Notes: generated by a model from the sequence alone, not told the origin. Positions 1 through 7,464 are shown, counted from the stretch's first letter. The stretch: DNA of 23,342 nt from CALBZE01 sp036381255 (GCA_036381255.1 DASVDG010000010.1:1-23342), one strand, 5' to 3'. A program made the numbers and translations.

Positions 1-451
1 GTGGGCCTACGAGTTCTGGGACCGGCTGCTGGTCGATCTCACGCACCGCGCGGGTGACCGACGGGCGTTCGCGGCGCAGATGCTCGCGCGTCTGGCGATC
101 AGCGATCCGGACGGCCGCATGCTGAAGGACTTCCCGAAGGTTGCGGCGGTCATGAAGGACGAGAAGACCGTGACCGCCCGGCACACGCTCCAGTCCCTCT
201 GGCGCGTCGGTCTGGCCGGTCCGAAACAGAAGGCGATGGTGCTGGAGGCTCTCGAGCAGCGGTTCCGGGAGTGCGCGCAGGAGAAGCATGGAACGCTGGT
301 CCGGACGGATGTGGTCACCGCGCTCGGCCGGCTCTCGAAGGCGACCGGCGATGCGGCGATCGAAGCGCGCGTGGCTGCGCTCATCGATGCCGAGCCGGAT
401 GAGAAGCAGCGCAAGAAGCAGCGCGCCGCCTGGCGGAAGGCGATCCGGTGA
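1..451 (+). CDS. Hypothetical helical HEAT-like protein, C-terminal part
   Basis: The reading frame is open from base 2 to a TGA at 449-451, so the start lies outside the window; about 149 residues are visible. The sequence is predicted to be nearly all helical and amphipathic, with a repeated pattern of paired helices (for example TARHTLQSLWRVGLAG, then KAMVLEALEQRF), like HEAT-repeat proteins. It ends in a Lys/Arg-rich tail (KQRKKQRAAWRKAIR). There is no signal peptide or membrane segment in the visible part and no catalytic motif. The internal ATG at 80 is not a convincing start, because coding-like sequence (WAYEFWDRLLVDLTHRAGD) continues upstream. I recognise the style of HEAT-like hypothetical proteins but cannot assign a function. 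Confidence 0.75.
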   Translation, partial: WAYEFWDRLLVDLTHRAGDRRAFAAQMLARLAISDPDGRMLKDFPKVAAVMKDEKTVTARHTLQSLWRVGLAGPKQKAMVLEALEQRFRECAQEKHGTLVRTDVVTALGRLSKATGDAAIEARVAALIDAEPDEKQRKKQRAAWRKAIR

Positions 452-490
452 TCCGGTAGCCGGACCGCTCGATCTCACACCCCAACGACC

Positions 491-610
491 GCTGGCTTCC
501 GCGACGGCGATGACGAGATCTACGTGATCGCCGCCGACGGCACCGGCCTGGTACAGGTCACGGACGACGGTGCGTTCGACGGGCAGCCCGCCTGGCGGCC
601 ACGGCCGTGA
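491..610 (+). pseudogene. Remnant of a TolB/PD40-type beta-propeller protein (C-terminal tail)
   Basis: In the same frame as the preceding gene, but after its stop, the DNA reads GFRDGDDEIYVIAADGTG and then LVQVTDDGAFDGQPAWRPRP before a TGA at 608-610. This matches the hallmark of PD40/TolB WD40-like propeller blades (…DxEIYVxxADGT…LTxxxAxDxxPxWSPDG). There is no start codon with a ribosome binding site, and the in-frame sequence upstream of about 491 does not look like protein. It is therefore best read as the last blade of a deleted propeller gene. Bases 611-799 hold no further coding sequence that I can support. Confidence 0.6.
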
Positions 611-739
611 CCCGCGGCGGTGCCGGCCGGCGCCGGCGCGCGGAAGCGGGAGCTCGACGGGCGTGAGTTCCACCGCTGAGACGGGTGCAGCGTCGCCCGT
701 GCGGTGACGAAGACCGACCTCGCGGGCGCCGGCGGGTGC

Positions 740-753
740 GCGTATCATTACGG
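740..753 (+). promoter_or_regulatory. Possible -10 element upstream of the serine hydrolase
   Basis: The segment GCGTATCATTACGG contains TATCAT (743-748), one mismatch from TATAAT, 51 bases before the ATG at 800. No good -35 hexamer lies 16-18 bases upstream. The same context (cgTATCrTTnCGG) occurs before two other genes in the window (5702-5714 and 11688-11700), which makes chance less likely. Confidence 0.35.
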
Positions 754-799
754 TCGGCCCACGGCCGTGCCGTGCCACCGCACCCCACGGGAGGGAGCC

Positions 800-2302
800 A
801 TGAAACGCCTCGTCCGCCGACTCACCGCGCTCGTCCTCTTCCTGCTCCTCCTGCCCGCGCCGGGCGCCGCGCAGCAGGAGGAGCGATACGACTACTGGAA
901 GTTCGACCGCGAGGTCATCCGGCGCGGCCAGCAGGCGCTCTTCATGTGCAACGGCCTGTTCACGTCGCACCGCACACTCGAGCAGATCTTCGCGCAGGAG
1001 CTGGCCTATCTCCCCGAGCCGATCGGCACGCCGGACGGCGGCGACTACGTCGTGGACCGGGAGCTGCGCGCCGTCGCCGTCGGGGCGGATGGCTACGTGC
1101 CGACGATGCGCGCCGCGTACCGCGAGGGGCTCGGCTGCGTGATCCTGGCGCCGGACCAGACGTTCGAGGACATCGAGAAGCTGCCGGAGCTGCGCATGCC
1201 GCCGCCCGCGGGCGATCCGGACACGATCCCGTGGCCGGACGGCGACCTCGTCGCCGACGCGCCGCTCCCGGCGGAGGTGGATCCCGTGGCGCTGCAGGCC
1301 GCATCGGACTGGGCGTTCGAACGCGAATCGCCGGAGCAGGTCACGGTGAGCCTGCTCATCGTGTACAAGGGCCGGATCATCCACGAGCGTTACGCGCCCG
1401 GCTTCGACGTCACGACCCGGACGCGCACGTGGTCGACCGCGAAGAGCATCGCGGTGACGCTGATCGGCATGCTCGTCGACCAGGGGCGGCTGGAGCTGGA
1501 CGAGCCGCTCGGCTTCGAATGGCTGCCGCGGGCGGCGTCGCCGGAGCGCGATCCCCGCAACGCGATCACGCTGCGGCACCTGCTGAACATGTCGAGCGGA
1601 CTGTACCCGGTGGACAACCGCGGCCTCGAGTACGCGACCGGCTCCGGCCTCGCGTACTGGGCGGGCGCGAGCTCCGTGCGCGGCGCGCTGCGCCGCGCGC
1701 TGATCCGCGAGCCAGGCACGCACTGGGACTACGAGAACTACGACACGCTGCTCGGCGTGCTGGCCATGAAGCGCGCGCTCGGCGACGCGCAGGCGTACCT
1801 CGAGTTCCCGCGCCGCGCGCTGCTCGACCGCATCGGCATGCGCAACACGCTCCTGGGCGTCGACCGCTTCGGCGACTTCATCCTGAGCAGCCAGATCTAC
1901 ACGAACGCCCGCGACCTCGCCCGCTTCGGCCTCCTCTACCTGAACGGCGGCGTGTGGAACGGCGAGCGGCTGCTCTCCGAGGAGTGGATCGACTTCGTGC
2001 GCACGCCCGCGCCGGCCACGGCGGTGCGCGGCAACTTCTACGGCGGGCAGTGGTGGCTCGTCCCCGACGACCGCACCGACGTGCCGCACGATGCCTACTC
2101 GACCGCCGGCAACCGGGGCCAGTTCGTGATCGTGGTCCCGTCCCACGATCTCGTGATCGTGCGCCGCGGGCTCGACTGGGGCCGCCAGGGCTTCGACCGC
2201 TGGGACCTCACCCGCGAGGTGCTGAAGGCGATCCGGCCGGGCGCGCCGCGGTCCTCGACGACATCGGCGAGCCCGGGCGCGCGTACGAACGACGGAAGAT
2301 GA
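800..2302 (+). CDS. Secreted serine hydrolase of the beta-lactamase / class C family
   Basis: 500 residues. It starts with a signal peptide (MKRLVRRLTALVLFLLLLPAPGAAQ, cut probably after GAA), so it acts outside the cytoplasm. The ATG at 800 is chosen because GGGAGGG sits 6-7 bases upstream and the signal peptide begins there. After an unassigned N-terminal region of about 150 residues comes the serine-hydrolase fold: S212-T-A-K215 is the SxxK nucleophile motif and Y311-E-N313 the YxN motif. The third motif (KTG/HxG) is not canonical; GNRGQF near the end occupies its place, as in many esterase-like family members. The family includes carboxylesterases, D-aminopeptidases and beta-lactamases, so the substrate cannot be told from sequence. 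The stop overlaps the next start by ATGA (2299-2302), indicating coupled translation. Confidence 0.88.
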   Translation: MKRLVRRLTALVLFLLLLPAPGAAQQEERYDYWKFDREVIRRGQQALFMCNGLFTSHRTLEQIFAQELAYLPEPIGTPDGGDYVVDRELRAVAVGADGYVPTMRAAYREGLGCVILAPDQTFEDIEKLPELRMPPPAGDPDTIPWPDGDLVADAPLPAEVDPVALQAASDWAFERESPEQVTVSLLIVYKGRIIHERYAPGFDVTTRTRTWSTAKSIAVTLIGMLVDQGRLELDEPLGFEWLPRAASPERDPRNAITLRHLLNMSSGLYPVDNRGLEYATGSGLAYWAGASSVRGALRRALIREPGTHWDYENYDTLLGVLAMKRALGDAQAYLEFPRRALLDRIGMRNTLLGVDRFGDFILSSQIYTNARDLARFGLLYLNGGVWNGERLLSEEWIDFVRTPAPATAVRGNFYGGQWWLVPDDRTDVPHDAYSTAGNRGQFVIVVPSHDLVIVRRGLDWGRQGFDRWDLTREVLKAIRPGAPRSSTTSASPGARTNDGR

Positions 2303-2874
2303 AAAGACTCATGAGAACCGCACGTCGCACTCGTGCCTCCACGACGGCGATCGCGCTCTTCGGGTGCGGCGCGGCGCTGACCTGGGTCCTCGCCGCGTGC
2401 GGCGCGGCCCGGCCCGCAGTGCCGCGATCGGGTCCGGACGCGCTCGAGCTGCCCGAATGCTCGGCGTTCCAGGACCTGGCGGTTGACGCCCGGGAATTCG
2501 ACGATCACTCGCCGGAGGAGCTGCGCGAGAAGCTCGGAACGCTGCACGCGTACGCGCCGGCCGAAGGCGTCGTCTTCGTGCCGTACGACCATGCGCCAGG
2601 CCTTCAGAACCCCCGGGAGATATCGCGCCTGCTCGAGGCGCATTACCCGCCGGATCTCCGCGACCGTGGCATCGGCGGCACGGCTCGCATGTCCTTCATC
2701 ATCGACGAGGGCGGGCGCATCACGAGCGTGCGGATCGAGGACAGCGCCGGTCACCTCCGGATCGACACGGCGGCACACGCGGTCGCGTCCCGGATGCGCT
2801 TCTGGCCCGCCACGTTCGAGGGGTGCGGACTTCCGGCGTGGTTCGTGATACCCGTCACGTTCCGGATACAGTGA
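2299..2874 (+). CDS. TonB C-terminal-domain lipoprotein
   Basis: 191 residues, translationally coupled to the hydrolase by a 4-base ATGA overlap. The N-terminus has an Arg-rich n-region, a hydrophobic stretch and a lipobox L31-A-A-C34, so the mature protein is probably lipid-anchored. The last ~80 residues (from about HYPPDLRDRGIGGTARMSF to PVTFRI) follow the TonB_C / energy-transducer pattern: Y/P-rich entry, GxxRxxFxIDxxGRI, then a terminal FxIPVTFRI strand. Unlike true TonB there is no N-terminal membrane anchor followed by a Pro-rich spacer. It is more likely a periplasmic or outer-membrane lipoprotein that borrows the domain than an ExbBD partner. Many GC-rich soil phyla encode such stand-alone TonB_C proteins. 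Confidence 0.75.
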   Translation: MKRLMRTARRTRASTTAIALFGCGAALTWVLAACGAARPAVPRSGPDALELPECSAFQDLAVDAREFDDHSPEELREKLGTLHAYAPAEGVVFVPYDHAPGLQNPREISRLLEAHYPPDLRDRGIGGTARMSFIIDEGGRITSVRIEDSAGHLRIDTAAHAVASRMRFWPATFEGCGLPAWFVIPVTFRIQ

Positions 2875-2953
2875 TCGGCCACGCGACGACCGTTCGACCG
2901 AGCCATCCGCCCGCCTGCCGGTGCGCGGCGGTCCCACGCACCGGAGCGGCAAC

Positions 2954-3052
2954 GCCGGTGAATCGACGCGCGACATTCCGGGTCGCTGGAACCTGACACC
3001 GCTCGAGGAGCGCTGGGATGCGGTCGAGGCGTACGCACTCGTGAAAGCGTAG
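2954..3052 (+). pseudogene. Possible decayed C-terminal coding remnant
   Basis: Between two convergent genes the + strand reads GESTRDIPGRWNLTPLEERW and then DAVEAYALVKA before TAG at 3050-3052. The phrase LTPLEERWDAVEAYAL resembles the end of c-type cytochrome domains (LTPEERWxxVxYxRxL), but there is no CxxCH and no start codon or ribosome binding site. This is a weak similarity from memory and could be chance. Confidence 0.25.
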
Positions 3053-3078
3053 GCGGGGCGCGGAGGCATCGGAGCCCC

Positions 3079-4122
3079 CTACGCGTGCGCACCCGCCCCG
3101 ACCACCCGCGGGATCACCTCCTCGGCGAAGCGCTCCATCTCCTCGTGTTGCGGGGAGAACTGGAGCAGCAGCAGGTCGAGGCCGGCGCGCTCGAACTCGA
3201 GGATCCGCTCCGCGACCTGGTCGGGCGTGCCGACGAGCCCGGAGCGCAGCCCGCGGTTCGAGACCGAGTAGTCCTCGAGGCTGACCGTGCGCTCGAGCTG
3301 CGTGTTCTGGACCCAGTCCTGGTAGTTGGCGAAGCCCTTCGCGCTCTGGCGCACGTCGGTGATGCGCTCGACCTCGCGCCGCGCTTCGGCCTCGGTCGGC
3401 CGGACGACGGCGAAGCCGGCGGCGCCGAACGTCATCGGCGGAAGTCCGAGCGCGCCGCGGCGCGCGCGCATGTCGGCGACCTTCGCGGCGATCACGTCGG
3501 GCGGGTCGCCGTGAGTGAGCCACGCGTCGCACTTCGCCGAGATCAGCGACTTCGCCGCGGGCGACTCGCCGCCGGCGTAGATCGTCGGGCGCGGCCGGCG
3601 AAGCGGCTTGGGCTCGAGGATCGCCTCGTCGACCGCGTAGTACCGGCCGGCGAAGGAGTAGACGGGCTCTTTCCACATGCCGTCGACCACCTCGAGCCAT
3701 TCGGCGGTGCGGGCGTAGCGGTCGTCGTGCGCGTCGAAGTGGACGCCGTACTTGCGCGCCTCCGTCGCCCACCAGGAGGAGACGACGTTGAGCGCGAGGC
3801 GGCCGCCGCTGATGCGGTCGATGTTCGCCGCCTGCTTGGCGAGGAGCGCGGGCGGGTGGAACGTCGGCCGGACCGCGACCATGATCTCGAGCCGCTCGGT
3901 CACGGCGGCGAGCGCCGCGGCGGTCGACCAGGCGTCGAGCGACGGCGCGTCCATCCCCTTGATGTCGTTCAGGTTCAGCTCGGCGATGAGCGTGAGGTCG
4001 AAGCCGATCTCCTCGCTGCGCCGGGCCAGCCGGCTCACGTACTCCCACGTGGCCTCCATCCCCTCGTCCTCGACGTTCCTGAGCCAGCCGCCGAAGACCG
4101 GGAGCCAGTAGCCGAACCGCAT
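3079..4122 (-). CDS. LLM-class (luciferase-like) FMN-dependent monooxygenase, SsuD/SfnG-like
   Basis: 347 residues, a cytoplasmic TIM-barrel flavin monooxygenase. The core pattern is clear: MRFGYWLPVFGGW at the first strand, RLEIMVAVRPTFHPP (about 78-91), then ALLAKQAANIDRISGGRLAL and NVVSSWW, which is the signature of bacterial luciferase / alkanesulfonate monooxygenase proteins. The C-terminal LVGTPDQVAERILEFERAGLDLLLLQFSP is the usual barrel end. Family members use FMNH2 and O2, and the SsuD/SfnG branch splits C-S bonds of sulfonates or sulfones. The ATG at 4122 overlaps the stop of the ATP-grasp gene (TGATG), and GGGAGG lies 7 bases upstream, so the two are coupled. The sulfur-type leader upstream of the pair favours an organosulfur substrate. 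No reductase gene is nearby, so FMNH2 must come from elsewhere. Confidence 0.87.
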   Translation of the reverse strand: MRFGYWLPVFGGWLRNVEDEGMEATWEYVSRLARRSEEIGFDLTLIAELNLNDIKGMDAPSLDAWSTAAALAAVTERLEIMVAVRPTFHPPALLAKQAANIDRISGGRLALNVVSSWWATEARKYGVHFDAHDDRYARTAEWLEVVDGMWKEPVYSFAGRYYAVDEAILEPKPLRRPRPTIYAGGESPAAKSLISAKCDAWLTHGDPPDVIAAKVADMRARRGALGLPPMTFGAAGFAVVRPTEAEARREVERITDVRQSAKGFANYQDWVQNTQLERTVSLEDYSVSNRGLRSGLVGTPDQVAERILEFERAGLDLLLLQFSPQHEEMERFAEEVIPRVVGAGAHA

Positions 4123-5114
4123 CAGACCGCCTCCCGCGCCCGGGCGGGCGCGAGGCCCGCTTCCCGCTCCAGCCAGTCCGCGAGGCGGGCGAACGGGTCG
4201 AAGCCGACGACGCGCGGCGCGTCCGCGACGAAGTTCGAGAGCGCGTTCACGTCGTAGTAGTAGAGCCGCCCGTCGCGGGCGTCGACCATGTACTCGACGC
4301 CGCCGAGCTCGATCCCGGCTGCGGCGGTGATCCGTTCGACCGCGGCGACGACCTGCGGCGGCGGCGTGTAGCCTTCGACGCGCAAGCCGTTGCGCGGCGC
4401 GTCGACCGGGCACGCCGCACGCTCCAGCTCCGCGCCGTCGACGCGCTGGCAGACGTCCGCCGGGCAGAGGTTGAACGAATCGCCGGGCGTGTAGATGCGG
4501 ATCGCGTACAGGAACCGCCCGTCGAGCACCTCGACGCGCACGATGCGCCCTTCGTCGGCGGGGATGAACTCCTGGACGAGCGCGGTGTGGTCGATGCCGA
4601 GGTCGATCGCGCGCGCGTCGGCGGCGCGGCGGAGCGCTTCGGGCGAGTCGAAGCGCCGCACGCCCGCGCCGCTGCCGCCGACGTTCGGCTTCACGACCAC
4701 GGGGAACCGGAGCCCGTCCGCCGCGGCGGGCGCCTCCGCCGGGTCGTTGATCACCCGCGCCCGCGGGTACGGCAGTCCCAGCGATTCGAGGAGCGAGATC
4801 TGGTACGCCTTCGAGATCTCCGTCCGCCAGGCGTCAATGCCGTTGATGACGCGCACGCCCAGGCGCTCCAGGTGCGCCAGGTACTGCGTCGTGTACGAGA
4901 TCGCCTGCGCTCCGCCGCGCAGGTAGGCGGATGGGCTCATGCGGTTGAACACCAGCGCGTACGGCGACTCCGGCTCCGCCGGGTCGTAGCGATGACGCCC
5001 GGCGTGCAGCGCCTCGTAGCGCACGCCGCGCCGGTCCAGCTCCGCGAACAGCGGCCGGAACCAGTCGGGGTGCTCGTAGAAGATCGCCAGCGGGCGATGC
5101 TCGGGGATGGCCAT
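4122..5114 (-). CDS. ATP-grasp ligase of the RimK-like type, function unassigned
   Basis: 330 residues. ATG at 5114 has AGGAGG 9-10 bases upstream. ATP-grasp landmarks in order: FPVVVKPNVGGSGAGV (137-152, the flexible glycine loop), ALVQEFIP (178-185, hinge strand), VRVEVLDGRFLYAIRI (192-207), then GGVEYMVDARDGRLYYYDVN (271-290). In the last block E274, D288 and N290 are the likely Mg-ATP ligands. The N-terminal ~100 residues (IFYEHPDWFRPLFAELDRRG…NRMSPSAYLRGG) form a pre-ATP-grasp domain. Such enzymes join a carboxylate to an amine or thiol through an acyl-phosphate. It is the first gene of a two-gene operon with the flavin monooxygenase. A long leader (5184-5506) with SAM and cysteine sensing features points to sulfur metabolism. 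The substrate is unknown; a Cys-containing or sulfonated amino acid is speculation. Confidence 0.85.
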   Translation of the reverse strand: MAIPEHRPLAIFYEHPDWFRPLFAELDRRGVRYEALHAGRHRYDPAEPESPYALVFNRMSPSAYLRGGAQAISYTTQYLAHLERLGVRVINGIDAWRTEISKAYQISLLESLGLPYPRARVINDPAEAPAAADGLRFPVVVKPNVGGSGAGVRRFDSPEALRRAADARAIDLGIDHTALVQEFIPADEGRIVRVEVLDGRFLYAIRIYTPGDSFNLCPADVCQRVDGAELERAACPVDAPRNGLRVEGYTPPPQVVAAVERITAAAGIELGGVEYMVDARDGRLYYYDVNALSNFVADAPRVVGFDPFARLADWLEREAGLAPARAREAV

Positions 5115-5183
5115 CTGGGACCGCCTCCTGCCGAAGGGTGGAACGAACGGCCGCGATCGCGCCTGCGCACGTGCCCGGCCGCG

Positions 5184-5218
5184 AAAAAAAAGGCCCCCTC
5201 TCGTCGTGAGAGGGGGCC
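5184..5218 (-). terminator. Attenuator terminator between the leader peptide and the ATP-grasp gene
   Basis: On the - strand a perfect 11-bp stem (GGCCCCCTCTC / GAGAGGGGGCC, loop ACGAC) is followed directly by eight or more U residues, a textbook intrinsic terminator. It sits 70 bases before the ATP-grasp start and 28 bases after the leader-peptide stop. It therefore cannot end a previous gene and must act as a conditional terminator. Its 5' arm (CCTCTC at 5208-5213) can alternatively pair with GAGAGG in the leader peptide region (5285-5290). Confidence 0.85.
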
Positions 5219-5245
5219 GGGATTCGTCGAGATCGATCGGCGATT

Positions 5246-5350
5246 TCAACTGGCTCGCCGCGTGCACGCACGAACGCCCGCCCGCCTCTCCGTAAGGAGA
5301 GCCGTGCACATGTACCGACACATGCGGCAGCGGCGGATCCGTGCGTGCAC
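5246..5350 (-). CDS. Cys/Arg-rich leader peptide (34 aa) of a transcription attenuator
   Basis: GTG start at 5350-5348 with AGGAG at 5362-5358, 7 bases upstream; stop TGA at 5248-5246. The peptide starts MHARIRRCRMCRYMCTALL and holds four Cys among 34 residues (positions 8, 11, 15, 29), three of them within eight residues, plus many Arg. No stable protein of this make-up is expected; it looks like a ribosome-stalling sensor. The Cys codons lie just before an internal hairpin (5286-5301), and the ORF ends shortly before a strong terminator (5184-5218). That arrangement is the one used in amino-acid-controlled attenuation. Downstream genes are the ATP-grasp and LLM monooxygenase. An alternative start is the ATG at codon 10, but it has no ribosome binding site. 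Confidence 0.7.
   Translation of the reverse strand: MHARIRRCRMCRYMCTALLTERRAGVRACTRRAS
5286..5301 (-). promoter_or_regulatory. Hairpin inside the leader peptide (segments 1:2 of the attenuator)
   Basis: On the - strand CTCTCC TTAC GGAGAG is a perfect 6-bp stem with a 4-base loop. It covers codons 17-21 of the leader peptide, directly after Cys15. Its 3' arm plus the next G (GAGAGG) is complementary to the 5' arm of the terminator at 5208-5213, with three further G-C pairs possible after a one-base bulge. A ribosome waiting at Cys11 or Cys15 would cover the 5' arm and free the 3' arm to block the terminator. Confidence 0.65.
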
Positions 5351-5369
5351 CTTCAAGCTCCTGGCAACG

Positions 5370-5404
5370 AAAAAAGCCCGGGCGGACCATGTGCCGCCGG
5401 GGCC
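5370..5404 (-). terminator. First leader terminator, behind the riboswitch
   Basis: The - strand shows GGCCCCGGCGG, loop CACATGGT, CCGCCCGGGC and then TTTTTT. The stem has one mismatch and a U tract, as in a factor-independent terminator. It lies between the SAM-II-like element and the leader peptide. GGCGGC in its 5' arm is complementary to GCCGCC, which occurs twice inside the riboswitch (5434-5439 and 5443-5448), so mutually exclusive folds are possible. Confidence 0.6.
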
Positions 5405-5408
5405 ATCG

Positions 5409-5458
5409 CTCTTTAGCGCGTTGTTTTTCGTGGCGGCAAGCGGCGGCAAATGACCACG
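5409..5458 (-). ncRNA. SAM-II-like riboswitch
   Basis: Read on the - strand, a short stem GTGG/CCAC (5454-5457 with 5430-5433) encloses a loop with ATTTG and CGCTTGC. It is followed by an A-rich stretch (GAAAAACAAC) and then GCTAAAG (5411-5417). The order AUUUG, CGCUUGC, A-rich linker, GCUAAAG is the conserved core of the SAM-II (metA) riboswitch as I remember it from its known H-type pseudoknot. The element starts about 15 bases after the predicted transcription start and is followed by a terminator. In known cases SAM binding turns off methionine and sulfur genes. A covariance-model search is needed to confirm it. Confidence 0.6.
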
Positions 5459-5477
5459 GTCTCGGTTGTCGAGCCTC

Positions 5478-5506
5478 AACGTAGCGCACGGTGGCGGCGG
5501 TGTCAA
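5478..5506 (-). promoter_or_regulatory. Promoter of the ATP-grasp / monooxygenase operon
   Basis: On the - strand TTGACA (5506-5501) is followed, after exactly 17 bases, by TACGTT (5483-5478). The -35 is perfect and the -10 is weak (T, A and final T match). Transcription would begin near 5471, giving a leader of about 355 bases before the ATP-grasp start. Such length fits the two regulatory elements found there. Confidence 0.65.
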
Positions 5507-5739
5507 TCCACCCCGCGCCTTGCGCCTATTGTCGAATCCGGGCCCGCGTACCAGATAGGATGGACGACCCGCCTCCCCGTCCTCCTGCCGGGAGTTTCGC
5601 CGGATGTGCGCGAGGCGCTGGCGCCATCGGCCGCGGACGCTTCGCTCGAGGCGTTCGACGCGGCTTCCACGTAGAATCCCACGCCGGCACCCACCCCCCG
5701 CGCGTATCGTTGCGGACCGAACCCCGGAGGAGGCCGACC
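5507..5739. other. Divergent intergenic region
   Basis: This lies between the - strand sulfur promoter and the + strand DUF4242 gene. I see no gene in it. A TATCGT element at 5704-5709 inside GCGTATCGTTGCGG may be the -10 of the DUF4242 gene, 30 bases before its ATG; there is no clear -35. Confidence 0.4.
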
Positions 5740-6006
5740 ATGGCACACGTGATCGTGGAGACGAAGTTCGATGAGCCGCTGACGGCTGCGGCGCACGGTG
5801 AGCGGCAGCGGCTGCTCGGCCCGTGCGTCGTGCGGCACGGCGTTCACTGGGTGCACAGCTACCTTTCGAACGACCGGCGCCGGATGATCTGCCACTTCCA
5901 GGCCGCCGATGCCGAGGCGGTGCGGCTCGCGCACCGCACGGCCGGCGTCGTGTTCGAGCGGGTCTGGACGGCCGAGATCCTCGCGCCGCCGGCCGCGGGC
6001 GGCTGA
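5740..6006 (+). CDS. DUF4242 small protein
   Basis: 88 residues. The ATG at 5740 follows GGAGGAGG by 6 bases. The pattern HVIVETKFDEPL near the start, HWVHSYLSNDRRRMICHFQA in the middle and AHRTAGVVFERVWTAEI near the end is the DUF4242 ferredoxin-like fold. Some relatives (the SCO4226 type) bind nickel, but a metal role here is unproven. It has no signal peptide and is probably cytoplasmic. It stands alone, divergent from the sulfur operon and 172 bases before the oxidoreductase gene. Confidence 0.75.
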   Translation: MAHVIVETKFDEPLTAAAHGERQRLLGPCVVRHGVHWVHSYLSNDRRRMICHFQAADAEAVRLAHRTAGVVFERVWTAEILAPPAAGG

Positions 6007-6083
6007 CCCGGCGGCCGGTCGCACCCGGCGTCGCCGGCGCGCCGCGCCGCGGCCGTCGGCGCGTGAGTCGCGAGGCCCTGACA

Positions 6084-6116
6084 GCGCGGCCGGACCGTTT
6101 ACGCGGCCGGCCGCGC
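6084..6116. repeat. Inverted repeat before the oxidoreductase gene
   Basis: GCGCGGCCGG (6084-6093) and CCGGCCGCGC (6107-6116) form a perfect 10-bp inverted repeat with a 13-base loop. It ends four bases before a TAGCAT -10-like hexamer (6121-6126) and 62 bases before the GTG start. It could end DUF4242 transcription or act as an operator for the oxidoreductase; the lack of a U tract makes the first less certain. Confidence 0.45.
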
Positions 6117-6178
6117 GTGTTAGCATGGGTTGCGGGGCAGCGCGACGCCCCGCGACCGCACACCCGAGGAACCGACCC

Positions 6179-7408
<1,230 letters not shown>

Positions 7409-7464
7409 GCGTCGCGCCCGCGCCCCGGCGCGGCGCCGGACCGAAAGCGCAGAGGGAACGCGGC

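Noticed and set aside
685..2874. A 729-residue frame on the + strand
   Set aside because: Only its part from 2299 is a gene (the TonB-C lipoprotein); the earlier part is out-of-frame shadow of the serine hydrolase.
5371..5460. Two tiny ORFs in the riboswitch region (starting MVICRRLPPRK and MAPAAHGPPG)
   Set aside because: Neither has a ribosome binding site, and both overlap conserved riboswitch or terminator elements.
5370..5471. SAM-I or T-box element
   Set aside because: The S-box core (GAGGGACUGGCCC…) and the T-box motif with specifier loop are absent; the order of conserved blocks fits SAM-II instead.
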